Positions 23,822-30,985 of a stretch of DNA of 64,000 nucleotides are shown here, piece by piece (position 1 is the stretch's first letter; each line of letters starts with the position of its first letter). Source of the DNA: Bacillota bacterium (GTDB lineage: Bacteria > Bacillota > Dethiobacteria > DTU022). The position numbers and the translations under genes were made by a program. Below the pieces are notes generated by a model. It saw only the letters and a list, made by a program, of their open reading frames with translations. It had not been told where the DNA came from and did not search any database. Location: assembly GCA_033549065.1 (NCBI GenBank), contig JAWSUE010000007.1, positions 1 through 64,000 on the forward strand. Reading direction: 5' to 3'.

Positions 23822-24312
23822 GTGAGCAGATCCTGATCGTTGATGGTTACAATATTATCGGAGCTTGGGAAGATCTTAAGGAACTGAAAGTCCTTGACAT
23901 GGGCAGCTCCCGTGACCAGCTGATCTCCACACTTGCCTATTACACCCCATGGCACTGGACCAGAATAATAGTTGTTTTTGACGGGCAGAGTTTTGACTGG
24001 GATTATATCGGAGGGGTGGAAATCGTTTTCACAGACAAAAGGGAAACCGCCGATACCATGATCGAGCGCCTTGCTGCCGGAATGGTCTCGTCCTACCATG
24101 TTGAGGTAGCCACATCGGACTTTGCTGAATACAGGGCGGCTTCGGCAATGGGCGCGGTTGTTTTATCAGCCGGTGCACTGAAGGAAAAGCTGGCTGAGGA
24201 ACGCAGAAAGTATGACCGGAAGTCCGGTTCTTCCAGAAATAAAGGACTCATGCTGAACGATATTTTAAACAAATCGGTCATCGATTCACTGGAACGGTTG
24301 CGCCGTTCTTAA
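23818..24312 (+). CDS. NYN-domain ribonuclease (YacP/Rae1 type)
   Basis: I use ATG at 23818, eight bases after AGGAAGGAG and overlapping the rlmB stop codon (ATGA); the product has 164 residues. LIVDGYNIIGAW is the NYN/PIN-like nuclease start, with further acidic residues in VVFDGQSFD, ADTMIERL and VATSDFAEY. The Bacillus homologue cuts mRNA in the ribosomal A site. The position between rlmB and sigH is conserved. Confidence 0.92.
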   Translation: MSEQILIVDGYNIIGAWEDLKELKVLDMGSSRDQLISTLAYYTPWHWTRIIVVFDGQSFDWDYIGGVEIVFTDKRETADTMIERLAAGMVSSYHVEVATSDFAEYRAASAMGAVVLSAGALKEKLAEERRKYDRKSGSSRNKGLMLNDILNKSVIDSLERLRRS

Positions 24313-24345
24313 TAAAGATTTAAAATCAAAGCAGCCTGTTTAAAC

Positions 24346-24374
24346 TTGACCCTTAAGAGGCGATAAGTTATAAT
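24346..24374 (+). promoter_or_regulatory. SigA promoter of sigH
   Basis: TTGACC (24346-24351), a 17-base spacer and a perfect TATAAT (24369-24374), 56 bases upstream of the GTG start of sigH. Confidence 0.8.
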
Positions 24375-24430
24375 AACCTGGAAAGTCTGCAAATATCCCA
24401 CCATAAGATATCCAAACGGAGGCGATAGGT

Positions 24431-25090
24431 GTGAGCTTTTTAGCTCATGAGTTCAAGTATTCCTGCCAGAGTGAACCCGACTTGGAATTCCGCAGTGATG
24501 AAGATATCGTTATGGAAGCCAAAAACGGCGATATTATTGCTCTGGAGTTTTTGATCAACAAGTACAAAAATTTCGTTAAGGCAAAAGCAAGGTCTTATTT
24601 TTTGATCGGTGCCGATCGGGAAGATATCATTCAGGAAGGTATGATCGGCCTGTACAAGGCGATCCGCGACTTCAGGGGTGATAAACTATCTTCATTTCGC
24701 GCCTTTGCAGAACTCTGTATCACCCGCCAGATCATAACGGCGATCAAAACGGCAACCCGTCAGAAGCATATCCCACTGAACTCATACGTTTCTTTAAATA
24801 AACCGATCTATGATGAAGATTCTGACCGCACATTGCTTGATATACTTTCCGGCACCAAGATTACCGACCCTGAAGAGCTGATGATCAACCGCGAGGAGTA
24901 CAACGACATAGAGTTCAAGATGGGTGAAATTTTAAGTGAACTGGAATGGAAAGTGCTAACCCTGTATCTTGAAGGCAAATCCTACCAGGAAATCGCCATC
25001 GATCTGAATCGTCATGTCAAATCAATCGATAACGCCCTGCAGAGAGTAAAACGCAAGCTTGAGCGCTACCTGGAAGTGCGGAAAACCTGA
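24431..25090 (+). CDS. sigH: RNA polymerase sigma-H factor
   Basis: A 219-residue sigma-70-family factor with region 2 (about 25-95, DREDIIQEGMIGLYKAIRDF), which contacts core polymerase and the -10 box, and region 4 helix-turn-helix near 170-212 (YLEGKSYQEIAIDLNRHVKS). The position after yacP and before the secE/nusG region matches sigH of Bacillus, which drives transition-phase and early sporulation genes. The start is GTG at 24431 behind GGAGGCGATAG. Confidence 0.93.
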   Translation: MSFLAHEFKYSCQSEPDLEFRSDEDIVMEAKNGDIIALEFLINKYKNFVKAKARSYFLIGADREDIIQEGMIGLYKAIRDFRGDKLSSFRAFAELCITRQIITAIKTATRQKHIPLNSYVSLNKPIYDEDSDRTLLDILSGTKITDPEELMINREEYNDIEFKMGEILSELEWKVLTLYLEGKSYQEIAIDLNRHVKSIDNALQRVKRKLERYLEVRKT

Positions 25091-25092
25091 GC

Positions 25093-25134
25093 ATAAGTTA
25101 ACCACAATACTCTGAGTTTTTTTTGTTAACTTAT
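25093..25134. terminator. Inverted repeat after sigH (possible terminator)
   Basis: A perfect 10-base inverted repeat (ATAAGTTAAC with GTTAACTTAT) separated by 22 bases that include a run of eight T. It begins two bases after the sigH stop codon. The stem is AT-rich and the T-run is inside the loop, so it is a weak terminator candidate; it also overlaps a dispersed AT-rich repeat. Confidence 0.45.
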
Positions 25135-25137
25135 TGT
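25109..25137 (+). repeat. AT-rich dispersed repeat, copy a
   Basis: The pattern ACTCTGAGT followed by a T-run and TTAACTTATTG matches two copies at 30571-30601 and 30724-30753. All three lie between a gene end and a downstream promoter. Confidence 0.55.
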
Positions 25138-25167
25138 CCGGACTGACGTGTAAGCAGTTTATTATTG

Positions 25168-25196
25168 TTGACTTTTAGATATTGCCAGTGTATAAT
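25168..25196 (+). promoter_or_regulatory. Promoter of the tRNA cluster
   Basis: TTGACT (25168-25173), a 17-base spacer and a perfect TATAAT (25191-25196) with TG one base before it. It lies 15 bases upstream of the first tRNA and is a strong stable-RNA promoter. Confidence 0.85.
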
Positions 25197-25211
25197 CAGT
25201 ATCGCTTAAGC

Positions 25212-25285
25212 GCGGGTGTAGCTCAATGGCAGAGCCCTAGCTTCCCAAGCTAGTCGCGTGGGTTCGATTCCCATCACCCGCTCCA
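25212..25285 (+). tRNA. tRNA-Gly (anticodon CCC)
   Basis: A complete cloverleaf: acceptor GCGGGTG pairs with CACCCGC, anticodon stem CTAGC/GCTAG with loop TTCCCAA, T-loop GGTTCGATTCC, and an encoded CCA end. It reads the GGG glycine codon. Confidence 0.95.
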
Positions 25286-25292
25286 GGGACGT

Positions 25293-25370
<78 letters not shown>

Positions 25371-25371
25371 A

Positions 25372-25401
25372 ATAAGGAAATCGCTTCTGCGGTTTCCTTA
25401 T
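25372..25401 (+). other. Long hairpin between tRNA-fMet and tRNA-Thr
   Basis: A 13-base-pair stem (ATAAGGAAATCGC with GCGGTTTCCTTAT, one G-U pair) and a TTCT loop. No T-run follows, so it is more likely an RNA-processing structure or a leaky terminator inside the tRNA transcript. Confidence 0.6.
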
Positions 25402-25424
25402 ATAACTGAAAAGAGAGTTTACCT

Positions 25425-25500
25425 GCTCACGTAGCTCAGGAGGTAGAGCGTGTCCTTGGTAAGGACAAGGTCACCGGTTCAAATCCGGTCGTGAGCTCCA
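25425..25500 (+). tRNA. tRNA-Thr (anticodon GGT)
   Basis: Acceptor GCTCACG pairs with CGTGAGC; anticodon stem TGTCC/GGACA with loop TTGGTAA; T-arm CCGGTTCAAATCCGG; CCA encoded. Confidence 0.95.
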
Positions 25501-25502
25501 CT

Positions 25503-25579
25503 GGCGGCGTAGCTCAGTTGGCTAGAGCACGCGGTTCATACCCGCGGCGTCCGGGGTTCGAATCCCTGCGCCGCCACCA
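25503..25579 (+). tRNA. Elongator tRNA-Met (CAT)
   Basis: A fully paired acceptor GGCGGCG/CGCCGCC, anticodon stem CGCGG/CCGCG with loop TTCATAC, and encoded CCA. The paired first base rules out the initiator. The loop sequence fits elongator Met better than the lysidine-modified Ile tRNA, which often has CTCATAA. Confidence 0.9.
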
Positions 25580-25680
25580 CGTTTATATACTGGTCGGCCG
25601 ATCAGCCGGTCGGTTATTGTTGGGTAAGGTTAAATACCACCTGAGCAATTTTTCTTTTTACTCTTAGGAGGTGCATTTAG

Positions 25681-26883
25681 TTGGCAAAGAAGAAGTTTGA
25701 GCGGACGAAACCGCATGTTAACGTAGGGACGATTGGTCACGTGGACCACGGCAAGACGACTTTGACGGCGGCGATGACCTACTGTTTATCGAGTGCCGGA
25801 TTTGCGCAGAAGACGTCATTTGACGAGATTGACAAGGCTCCGGAAGAGAAAGAAAGAGGGATTACCATAGCGACAGCGCACGTGGAGTATGAGAGTGAGA
25901 ATCGCCACTATGCGCACGTGGACTGTCCCGGACACGCGGACTATGTGAAGAACATGATTACCGGAGCGGCGCAGATGGACGGAGCGATACTGGTAGTATC
26001 GGCAGCAGACGGGCCGATGCCGCAGACCCGGGAACACATTTTACTGTCCCGCCAGGTAGGCGTGCCCTATATTGTAGTATTTATGAACAAAGCAGACATG
26101 GTAGACGATCCTGAGCTATTAGAATTAGTGGAGATGGAAGTAAGAGATTTGCTAAGTGAGTATGAATTTCCCGGAGACGACACTCCGGTGATCGTGGGTT
26201 CAGCCCTCAAAGCCGGTGAATGCGGCTGTGGCGGACGCGAATGTGAATGCTGCAAGCCGATCTGGGAACTGATTGACGCACTGGACACCTACATACCGAT
26301 GCCTGAGCGAGAGAAGGACAAGCCTTTTTCGATGCCGATCGAAGACGTATTTTCGATTACCGGTCGTGGCACAGTGGTTACCGGCCGTGTTGAGCGCGGA
26401 CAGATTAAAGTCGGCGACGAAGTAGAGATAGTAGGATTTAACGAGCGTTCCCGCAAGACTGTAGCCACCGGAGTAGAGATGTTCCGCAAGCTGATGGACT
26501 ATGCCGAAGCGGGCGACAACATTGGAGTGCTTCTGCGCGGGATAGACCGTGAATCGGTTCAAAGGGGCCAGGTATTGGCCAAGCCGGGCACAATCAACCC
26601 GCACACGAAGTTTAAAGCGGAAGTATATGTATTGAAGAAAGAAGAAGGCGGTCGTCACACCCCGTTTTTCCAGGGTTACCGTCCGCAGTTCTACTTCAGG
26701 ACCACCGACGTTACCGGAACGATTACCCTCCCCGAAGGGATGGAAATGGTTATGCCCGGTGACAATGTGAATATGGATATAGAACTGATCACCCCGATCG
26801 CTATAGAAGAAGGTGTCCGCTTTGCTATCCGTGAAGGCGGCCGCACCGTCGGCGCCGGCGTAGTTACCGGTATCACTGCCTAA
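25681..26883 (+). CDS. tuf: Elongation factor Tu, copy 1
   Basis: A 400-residue GTPase that brings aminoacyl-tRNA to the ribosome. G-domain motifs are GHVDHGKT, the switch I segment RGITI, DCPGH, NKAD and GSALK. Domains 2 and 3 follow ([14 protein letters not shown]). A Cys-rich insert at residues 180-191 (Cys 181, 183, 188, 190, 191) replaces the usual loop between the G-domain's GSALK motif and the IP-PER linker. TTG start behind GGAGGTGC. The gene equals the second copy at 41976 except for one silent base (26862). It stands between the tRNAs and rpmG. Confidence 0.98.
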   Translation: MAKKKFERTKPHVNVGTIGHVDHGKTTLTAAMTYCLSSAGFAQKTSFDEIDKAPEEKERGITIATAHVEYESENRHYAHVDCPGHADYVKNMITGAAQMDGAILVVSAADGPMPQTREHILLSRQVGVPYIVVFMNKADMVDDPELLELVEMEVRDLLSEYEFPGDDTPVIVGSALKAGECGCGGRECECCKPIWELIDALDTYIPMPEREKDKPFSMPIEDVFSITGRGTVVTGRVERGQIKVGDEVEIVGFNERSRKTVATGVEMFRKLMDYAEAGDNIGVLLRGIDRESVQRGQVLAKPGTINPHTKFKAEVYVLKKEEGGRHTPFFQGYRPQFYFRTTDVTGTITLPEGMEMVMPGDNVNMDIELITPIAIEEGVRFAIREGGRTVGAGVVTGITA

Positions 26884-26912
26884 ACAGCAGGCTGATCAAA
26901 CATCAAATATAA

Positions 26913-26940
26913 AGGGGCGGGTATGAATTCCCCCGCCTCT
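26913..26940 (+). terminator. Hairpin after tuf copy 1
   Basis: A nine-base-pair GC-rich stem (AGGGGCGGG with CCCGCCTCT, one G-U pair) and a ten-base loop, about 30 bases after the stop codon. The following T-run is short (TTCATTATG), so termination may be partial. Confidence 0.55.
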
Positions 26941-26956
26941 TCATTATGCTAACTTA

Positions 26957-26986
26957 TTGACATAGCGGAATATATTATGATAAATT
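26957..26986 (+). promoter_or_regulatory. Promoter of rpmG-secE-nusG
   Basis: TTGACA (26957-26962), an 18-base spacer and TAAATT (26981-26986) with an extended TG before it. It lies 38 bases upstream of the rpmG start. Confidence 0.7.
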
Positions 26987-27023
26987 GATATTTACGAGTT
27001 CGGGAGGCAGGTGGAAGAATCAA

Positions 27024-27173
27024 ATGCGTGTAACAATACATTTAGCTTGCTCGGAATGCCAGGAGCGAAATTATACAACCCGGAAAAATAAAAAGAATAA
27101 CCCGGACCGTCTGGAAATGAAAAAATATTGCAGCCGCTGTAAGGCACAAACCTTACACAAGGAAACCAAGTAA
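27024..27173 (+). CDS. rpmG: Ribosomal protein L33
   Basis: A 49-residue large-subunit protein. It carries both zinc pairs (CSEC and CSRC) of the zinc-binding L33 form and the typical [18 protein letters not shown] run. The ATG at 27024 follows an AGGTGGA site. It precedes secE and nusG, the usual Firmicutes order. Confidence 0.96.
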   Translation: MRVTIHLACSECQERNYTTRKNKKNNPDRLEMKKYCSRCKAQTLHKETK

Positions 27174-27240
27174 TATCACCAGCCTGGGAGACGGTTTAAC
27201 AGGGTAAATTTTTAGGATCACGGGGAGAGGTAAACCATCA

Positions 27241-27432
27241 ATGAAATTCTTTAAACGAATCGGCAAATTTTTGAGCGAAGTCAGGGGCGAGTTGAAGAAA
27301 GTTAACTGGCCGACAAAGCGTGAGTTCAGCGTATTTACAGGTATTGTGTTGTCAGCTGTTCTTGTCATTGGGGTATTTTTCTGGATTCTTGACACCGCTT
27401 TTCTTGGCATCCTCCAGTTGGTTATTCGCTGA
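27241..27432 (+). CDS. secE: Preprotein translocase subunit SecE
   Basis: A 63-residue single-span membrane protein. The amphipathic helix with EVRGELKKVNWPTKRE is the SecE signature; one membrane helix (VFTGIVLSAVLVIGVFFWIL) follows. It clamps the SecY channel. The start follows GGGGAGAGGT. Short single-span form, normal for Firmicutes. Confidence 0.96.
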   Translation: MKFFKRIGKFLSEVRGELKKVNWPTKREFSVFTGIVLSAVLVIGVFFWILDTAFLGILQLVIR

Positions 27433-27517
27433 TTTACCGTTTAACTGTCAAATGTTTAGTTACAGTGGACCGGTAACATGGCTTATCAGGGTATTTAATA
27501 AAGAATAGGGAGTGACC

Positions 27518-27537
27518 GGGAATGCGAGCGCATTCCC
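27518..27537 (+). promoter_or_regulatory. Hairpin between the nusG ribosome site and start codon
   Basis: GGGAATGCG, two bases, CGCATTCCC: a perfect nine-base inverted repeat. Upstream lies the only plausible Shine-Dalgarno site (AGGGAG, 27507-27512), and the ATG is six bases after the hairpin. Folding would bring the site to within about 11 bases of the start codon. Confidence 0.6.
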
Positions 27538-27543
27538 CAGACT

Positions 27544-28143
27544 ATGAACACTGAAGCAGAAACCGGAGCCGAAAACGGCATCGAGCAGATCTCTGAACAG
27601 GAAACTGAAGAGAGTAAAGTTAAAAAAGATTGGTACGTAGTTCATACCTATGCCGGTTATGAAAAGCGGGTAAAAACCAATCTTGAACGACGTGTGGATT
27701 CCATGGATATGAAAGATAAAATCTTTCGGATTCTGGTTCCCACCGAAAAAGAAATTACCAGCCGGAGCGGTCAGAAGAGAACTGTTGAGAAAAAAGTTTT
27801 TCCCGGTTATGTATTGGTGGAAATGGTCATGGATGATGACTCCTGGTATGTTGTGCGCAATACGCCTGGTGTAACCGGATTTGTCGGTCCCGGATCAAAG
27901 CCAGTGCCCTTGAGTGAAAAAGAAATTACCCATATTCTGCGGTCAGTAGGCGTTGTGGAAGGTAAACCGCGTATTGAGTTTGACATAAATCAGGTAGTCA
28001 GGGTTGTCAGCGGACCCTTTAAAAATTTCGAAGGCAAAGTTGAAGAAATTAACCGGGAGAAAGGCACTGTTAAGGTATCTGTGTCGATGTTCGGACGTGA
28101 AACCCCGGTGGAACTCGAGTTTCACCAGGTTATAAAATTTTAA
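27544..28143 (+). CDS. nusG: Transcription elongation/termination factor NusG
   Basis: A 199-residue protein. After an acidic N-terminal extension of about 28 residues comes the NGN domain (WYVVHTYAGYEKRVKTNL; VFPGYVLVEMVMDD; RNTPGVTGFVG) and a C-terminal KOW domain (VVRVVSGPFKNFEGKVEEIN). NusG binds RNA polymerase and affects pausing, and can couple to the ribosome. No start codon lies between the extension and the NGN core, so the extension is real. The ribosome site is separated from the start by a hairpin. Confidence 0.96.
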   Translation: MNTEAETGAENGIEQISEQETEESKVKKDWYVVHTYAGYEKRVKTNLERRVDSMDMKDKIFRILVPTEKEITSRSGQKRTVEKKVFPGYVLVEMVMDDDSWYVVRNTPGVTGFVGPGSKPVPLSEKEITHILRSVGVVEGKPRIEFDINQVVRVVSGPFKNFEGKVEEINREKGTVKVSVSMFGRETPVELEFHQVIKF

Positions 28144-28193
28144 TCAGCACTGCCCGTTAAACACTGGACGGCTGCAGTCGGGAGGTTTATTTA

Positions 28194-28628
28194 ATGGCTA
28201 AAAAGAAAAAAGTAATTGCAATTACAAAGCTGCAGATACCAGCCGGTAAAGCAACACCTGCCCCCCCGGTCGGGACTGCCCTGGGCCCGCATGGAGTAAA
28301 CATTATGGCTTTCTGCAAGGAGTTCAATGAGCGTACAGCCGCGGATAGCGGATTAATTATTCCGGTTGAACTGACCGTTTACGAAGATCGTTCTTTCAGT
28401 TTTATAACTAAAACTCCCCCGGCGGCAGTTTTGTTGAAAAAAACACTTGGTCTCGAAAAAGCATCGGGTGAACCAAACCGGGTAAAGGTTGCAACAATTT
28501 CCCGTGATAAAGTAAGAGAAATTGCCAAGCAGAAAATGGAAGATCTGAATGCTTACGATATCGAAGCTGCAGCAAAGATTATCGAAGGTACTGCCCGCAG
28601 CATGGGAATCGTAGTTGAAGGCAATTAA
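28194..28628 (+). CDS. rplK: Ribosomal protein L11
   Basis: A 144-residue protein of the GTPase-associated centre. The Pro-rich start [20 protein letters not shown] and the [15 protein letters not shown] segment are the L11 signatures. ATG behind GGGAGGTT. It precedes rplA, as usual. Confidence 0.98.
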   Translation: MAKKKKVIAITKLQIPAGKATPAPPVGTALGPHGVNIMAFCKEFNERTAADSGLIIPVELTVYEDRSFSFITKTPPAAVLLKKTLGLEKASGEPNRVKVATISRDKVREIAKQKMEDLNAYDIEAAAKIIEGTARSMGIVVEGN

Positions 28629-28675
28629 TAGTGGGAGAGCGCATGAAGCTCGCGGACCACAGGAGGTTAATTTAA

Positions 28676-29374
28676 ATGGCAAAAAAAGGTAAGAAGTATC
28701 AGGACGCACGAAAAGAAATCGATCGCGAAAAAAAATACGAACCGACTGAAGCACTGCAGATGGTCAAGGATTTAAGCAAAAGATCTTTTGATGAGACGGT
28801 TGAACTGGCAGTCCGTCTTGGTGTTAACCCCAAGCATGCCGACCAACAGGTTCGAGGCTCAATTGTTTTGCCCCATGGAACTGGCAAGACCATGCGAGTT
28901 GCCGTTTTTGCCAAAGGTGAGAAAATCAAGGAAGCTGAAACAGCCGGTGCCGATTTTGTCGGTTCTGACGAACTTGTTGCTAAGGTTCAGGAAGGCTGGC
29001 TTGACTTCGATGTAGCAGTTGCAACACCTGACATGATGGGTTCAGTGGGAAAACTCGGTAAGGTGCTTGGACCACGTGGCATGATGCCCAACCCGAAAAG
29101 CGGAACAGTCACTTTTGATATCGAAAAGGCGATCAGTGATATCAAAGCCGGAAAAGTTGAGTATCGGACCGAAAAAGCAGGTAATGTTCATGTTCCCATC
29201 GGCAAGGTATCTTTCAGCCACGAGCAGCTTGTTGAAAACTTTAATGCAGTGATGGATGCTCTGATCAAGGCGCGACCTACATCTGCAAAAGGTCAGTACA
29301 TAAGAAGTGTTACAGTTAGTTCAACGATGGGTCCGGGCATTAAAACCACTCCCGGAGTTGAAATGAAAAGGTAG
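28676..29374 (+). CDS. rplA: Ribosomal protein L1
   Basis: A 232-residue protein of the mobile L1 stalk. Signature segments are [20 protein letters not shown] and [17 protein letters not shown] behind AGGAGG. In many bacteria L1 represses its own operon by binding the L11 leader; no such site was checked here. Confidence 0.98.
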   Translation: MAKKGKKYQDARKEIDREKKYEPTEALQMVKDLSKRSFDETVELAVRLGVNPKHADQQVRGSIVLPHGTGKTMRVAVFAKGEKIKEAETAGADFVGSDELVAKVQEGWLDFDVAVATPDMMGSVGKLGKVLGPRGMMPNPKSGTVTFDIEKAISDIKAGKVEYRTEKAGNVHVPIGKVSFSHEQLVENFNAVMDALIKARPTSAKGQYIRSVTVSSTMGPGIKTTPGVEMKR

Positions 29375-29404
29375 GCTTAATAGCCTGATATATAGTTATA
29401 TAGT

Positions 29405-29550
29405 GACAATTCTTCCGTAGACGACAGGTACTAATCAGTTTAATGGTTTCTAAGCCGCCTGTTGAGGAAATGAATGCACGCCGGTCAACCACTTAATGAA
29501 TAGGTTGCCACGGGGCTTTCCTTCTGCGGAAAGCCCCGTTTTAATTTTAT
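29405..29550 (+). ncRNA. L10 leader (ribosomal protein autoregulatory element)
   Basis: The 200-base gap before rplJ holds the conserved L10-leader-like segments CCGTAGACGACAGGTACT and CGCCTGTTGAGG, which can pair (ACAGG with CCTGT), followed by a terminator hairpin at 29511-29548. L10(L12) binds this leader in homologues to repress rplJ-rplL. Confidence 0.8.
29511..29548 (+). terminator. Attenuator terminator in the L10 leader
   Basis: A perfect 11-base-pair stem (CGGGGCTTTCC with GGAAAGCCCCG), a TTCTGC loop and then TTTTAATTTT. It is a strong intrinsic terminator placed 33 bases before rplJ, fitting attenuation control. Confidence 0.9.
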
Positions 29551-29580
29551 TAAGTTTAGGTTCTTAAGGAGGTGAAATAT

Positions 29581-30105
29581 TTGCTTACCAAAAAAGCCAA
29601 AGAGAAAATGGTGGAAATGATCAGTGAAGATCTAAAGCAGGCGGAACTTGTTATTGTTTCTGATTACCGCGGGCTGAATGTCCAGGCCATCAACAGGTTG
29701 CGTGGAAAACTGAGAGCTGAAAATTGCCGCTACCGGATTACCAAGAATACATTGAATCGTATTGCCTGCCACCAGGCGGGGGTCGAAGCTCTTGAAAACT
29801 TTTTCGAAGGCCCGACCGCAATAGCATATTCAAGTGCAGATCCAGTTGCTGCAGCCAAGATATTAATCGATTTCGCCAGGGAAAATGATGCTCTGGTTAT
29901 TAAAGGTGGTTTGCTGTCCGGACAGGTTTTAGATCCTGCACAAATCAAAGCCTTGGGTGAAATTCCACCGCGCGAAGTCCTGCTTGCCAGGGTTGTTGGC
30001 GGATTCCAGGCTCCAATCTCCGGATTGGTCGGAGTTCTTCAGGGTACTATTAGGCAACTGGTCTACACAGTAGATGCAGTACGCCAGCAGAAGGAAATTG
30101 CATAA
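29581..30105 (+). CDS. rplJ: Ribosomal protein L10
   Basis: I place the start at TTG 29581; the GTG at 29572 is part of the AAGGAGGTG ribosome site. The 174-residue protein anchors L7/L12 to the ribosome. SDYRGLNVQAINRLRGKLR and ITKNTLNRIA are typical. The C-terminal helix (about 135-170) carries the L12-binding part. It is preceded by the L10 leader. Confidence 0.96.
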   Translation: MLTKKAKEKMVEMISEDLKQAELVIVSDYRGLNVQAINRLRGKLRAENCRYRITKNTLNRIACHQAGVEALENFFEGPTAIAYSSADPVAAAKILIDFARENDALVIKGGLLSGQVLDPAQIKALGEIPPREVLLARVVGGFQAPISGLVGVLQGTIRQLVYTVDAVRQQKEIA

Positions 30106-30161
30106 TCAGTTAAGATTTAAATCAAAAATAACTAACTATTAATAAAGGAGAAATTCTTAAT

Positions 30162-30557
30162 ATGGCAAAGGCAAAAGGCGATAACAAAGTAAGTGAGATT
30201 ATGGATAAAATTAAGGAAATGACCGTCCTGGAACTGTCCGAACTGGTCAAGGCTTTAGAAGAAGAATTCGGCGTAACCGCAGCCGCTCCGGTTGCAATGG
30301 CAGCTGCTCCTGCAGCCGGCGCTGCAGCAGCAGAAGAAGAAGAGAAAGATGAGTTCGACGTTGTTCTCACTTCAGCAGGCGAGAAGAAGATCCAGGTTAT
30401 CAAAGTTGTCCGCGAAATCACCGGATTAGGACTTAAAGAAGCGAAAGAACTCGTTGACGGAGCACCCGGCACCGTCCAGGAAAAAGTCAACAAAGAAACC
30501 GCTGAAGCTACAAAAGCCAAAATCGAGGAAGCCGGCGGAGTCATCGAACTCAAATAA
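30162..30557 (+). CDS. rplL: Ribosomal protein L7/L12
   Basis: A 131-residue stalk protein. N-terminal dimerisation helices ([20 protein letters not shown]), an Ala/Glu-rich hinge (about 45-65) and the C-terminal factor-binding domain ([20 protein letters not shown]) are all present. It recruits EF-Tu and EF-G. ATG behind AAAGGAG; a strong terminator lies 54 bases downstream. Confidence 0.98.
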   Translation: MAKAKGDNKVSEIMDKIKEMTVLELSELVKALEEEFGVTAAAPVAMAAAPAAGAAAAEEEEKDEFDVVLTSAGEKKIQVIKVVREITGLGLKEAKELVDGAPGTVQEKVNKETAEATKAKIEEAGGVIELK

Positions 30558-30570
30558 CTTTTTAAAAAGC

Positions 30571-30601
30571 ACTCCGAGTACTTTCTTATTAACTTATTGT
30601 T
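30571..30601 (+). repeat. AT-rich dispersed repeat, copy b
   Basis: ACTCCGAGTACT then TTATTAACTTATTG, just after rplL. It is the best-preserved copy of the family also seen at 25109-25137 and 30724-30753. Confidence 0.6.
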
Positions 30602-30610
30602 GATTCAGCA

Positions 30611-30649
30611 AGCACCTCCTGCTATAATCACTGGCAGGAGGTGCTTTTT
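30611..30649 (+). terminator. Terminator after rplL
   Basis: A perfect 12-base-pair stem (AGCACCTCCTGC with GCAGGAGGTGCT) with an 11-base loop and a T-run. It ends the rplJL transcript. Confidence 0.9.
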
Positions 30650-30723
30650 GCTACAAGACTGCTTACTGTGTAAAGGCGATTCGCTAAACATAACTGCTGC
30701 AGTCGCAAAAAGTTCAGAAAAGT

Positions 30724-30753
30724 AATCTGAGTACTAACTTATTAACTTATTGG
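30724..30753 (+). repeat. AT-rich dispersed repeat, copy c
   Basis: AATCTGAGTACT then TTATTAACTTATTG, 30 bases upstream of the candidate rpoB promoter. It matches copy b in most positions. Confidence 0.6.
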
Positions 30754-30782
30754 CATTTTATAAAAAAACCCCTTTTTAACCG

Positions 30783-30809
30783 TTGACACCTTCCAATCCT
30801 TGTGATAAT
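30783..30809 (+). promoter_or_regulatory. Candidate rpoBC promoter
   Basis: A perfect TTGACA (30783-30788) with GATAAT (30804-30809) after a short 15-base spacer, or TAATAT at 17 bases. It lies between the rplL terminator and rpoB, implying separate control of rpoBC. Confidence 0.55.
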
Positions 30810-30985
30810 ATCTTAAGATGTCTAGTACTACCACTATGTGTATTTTGAGTAGTATTTCGGTTTTTCTTCTCAACAATGACATACCCATAGGAGACAGAAT
30901 TTTGATTTACCGTTCACTGATTTCGGCCTGTATTTCTTCCGGTTCCTAAATCATAAACCAGGTATCAGGGGAGTGATTTTTTTTA

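Larger units (their letters stand above)
30650..30985 (+). other. rplL-rpoB intergenic region with leader
   Basis: About 336 bases without a gene. It contains AT-rich repeat copy c (30724-30753), a candidate promoter (30783-30809), a T-rich leader and the rpoB ribosome site (GGGGAGTG). The leader after the promoter is about 170 bases and might fold; I see no strong terminator in it. Confidence 0.6.

Noticed and set aside
25816-26658. Several antisense open frames inside tuf, repeated at 42111-42953
   Set aside because: They recur only because the two tuf copies are identical; none has a ribosome site or a plausible protein.
30650-30985. A protein-coding gene in the rplL-rpoB gap
   Set aside because: No open frame with a ribosome site and sensible composition; the stretch holds repeats, a promoter and the rpoB leader.
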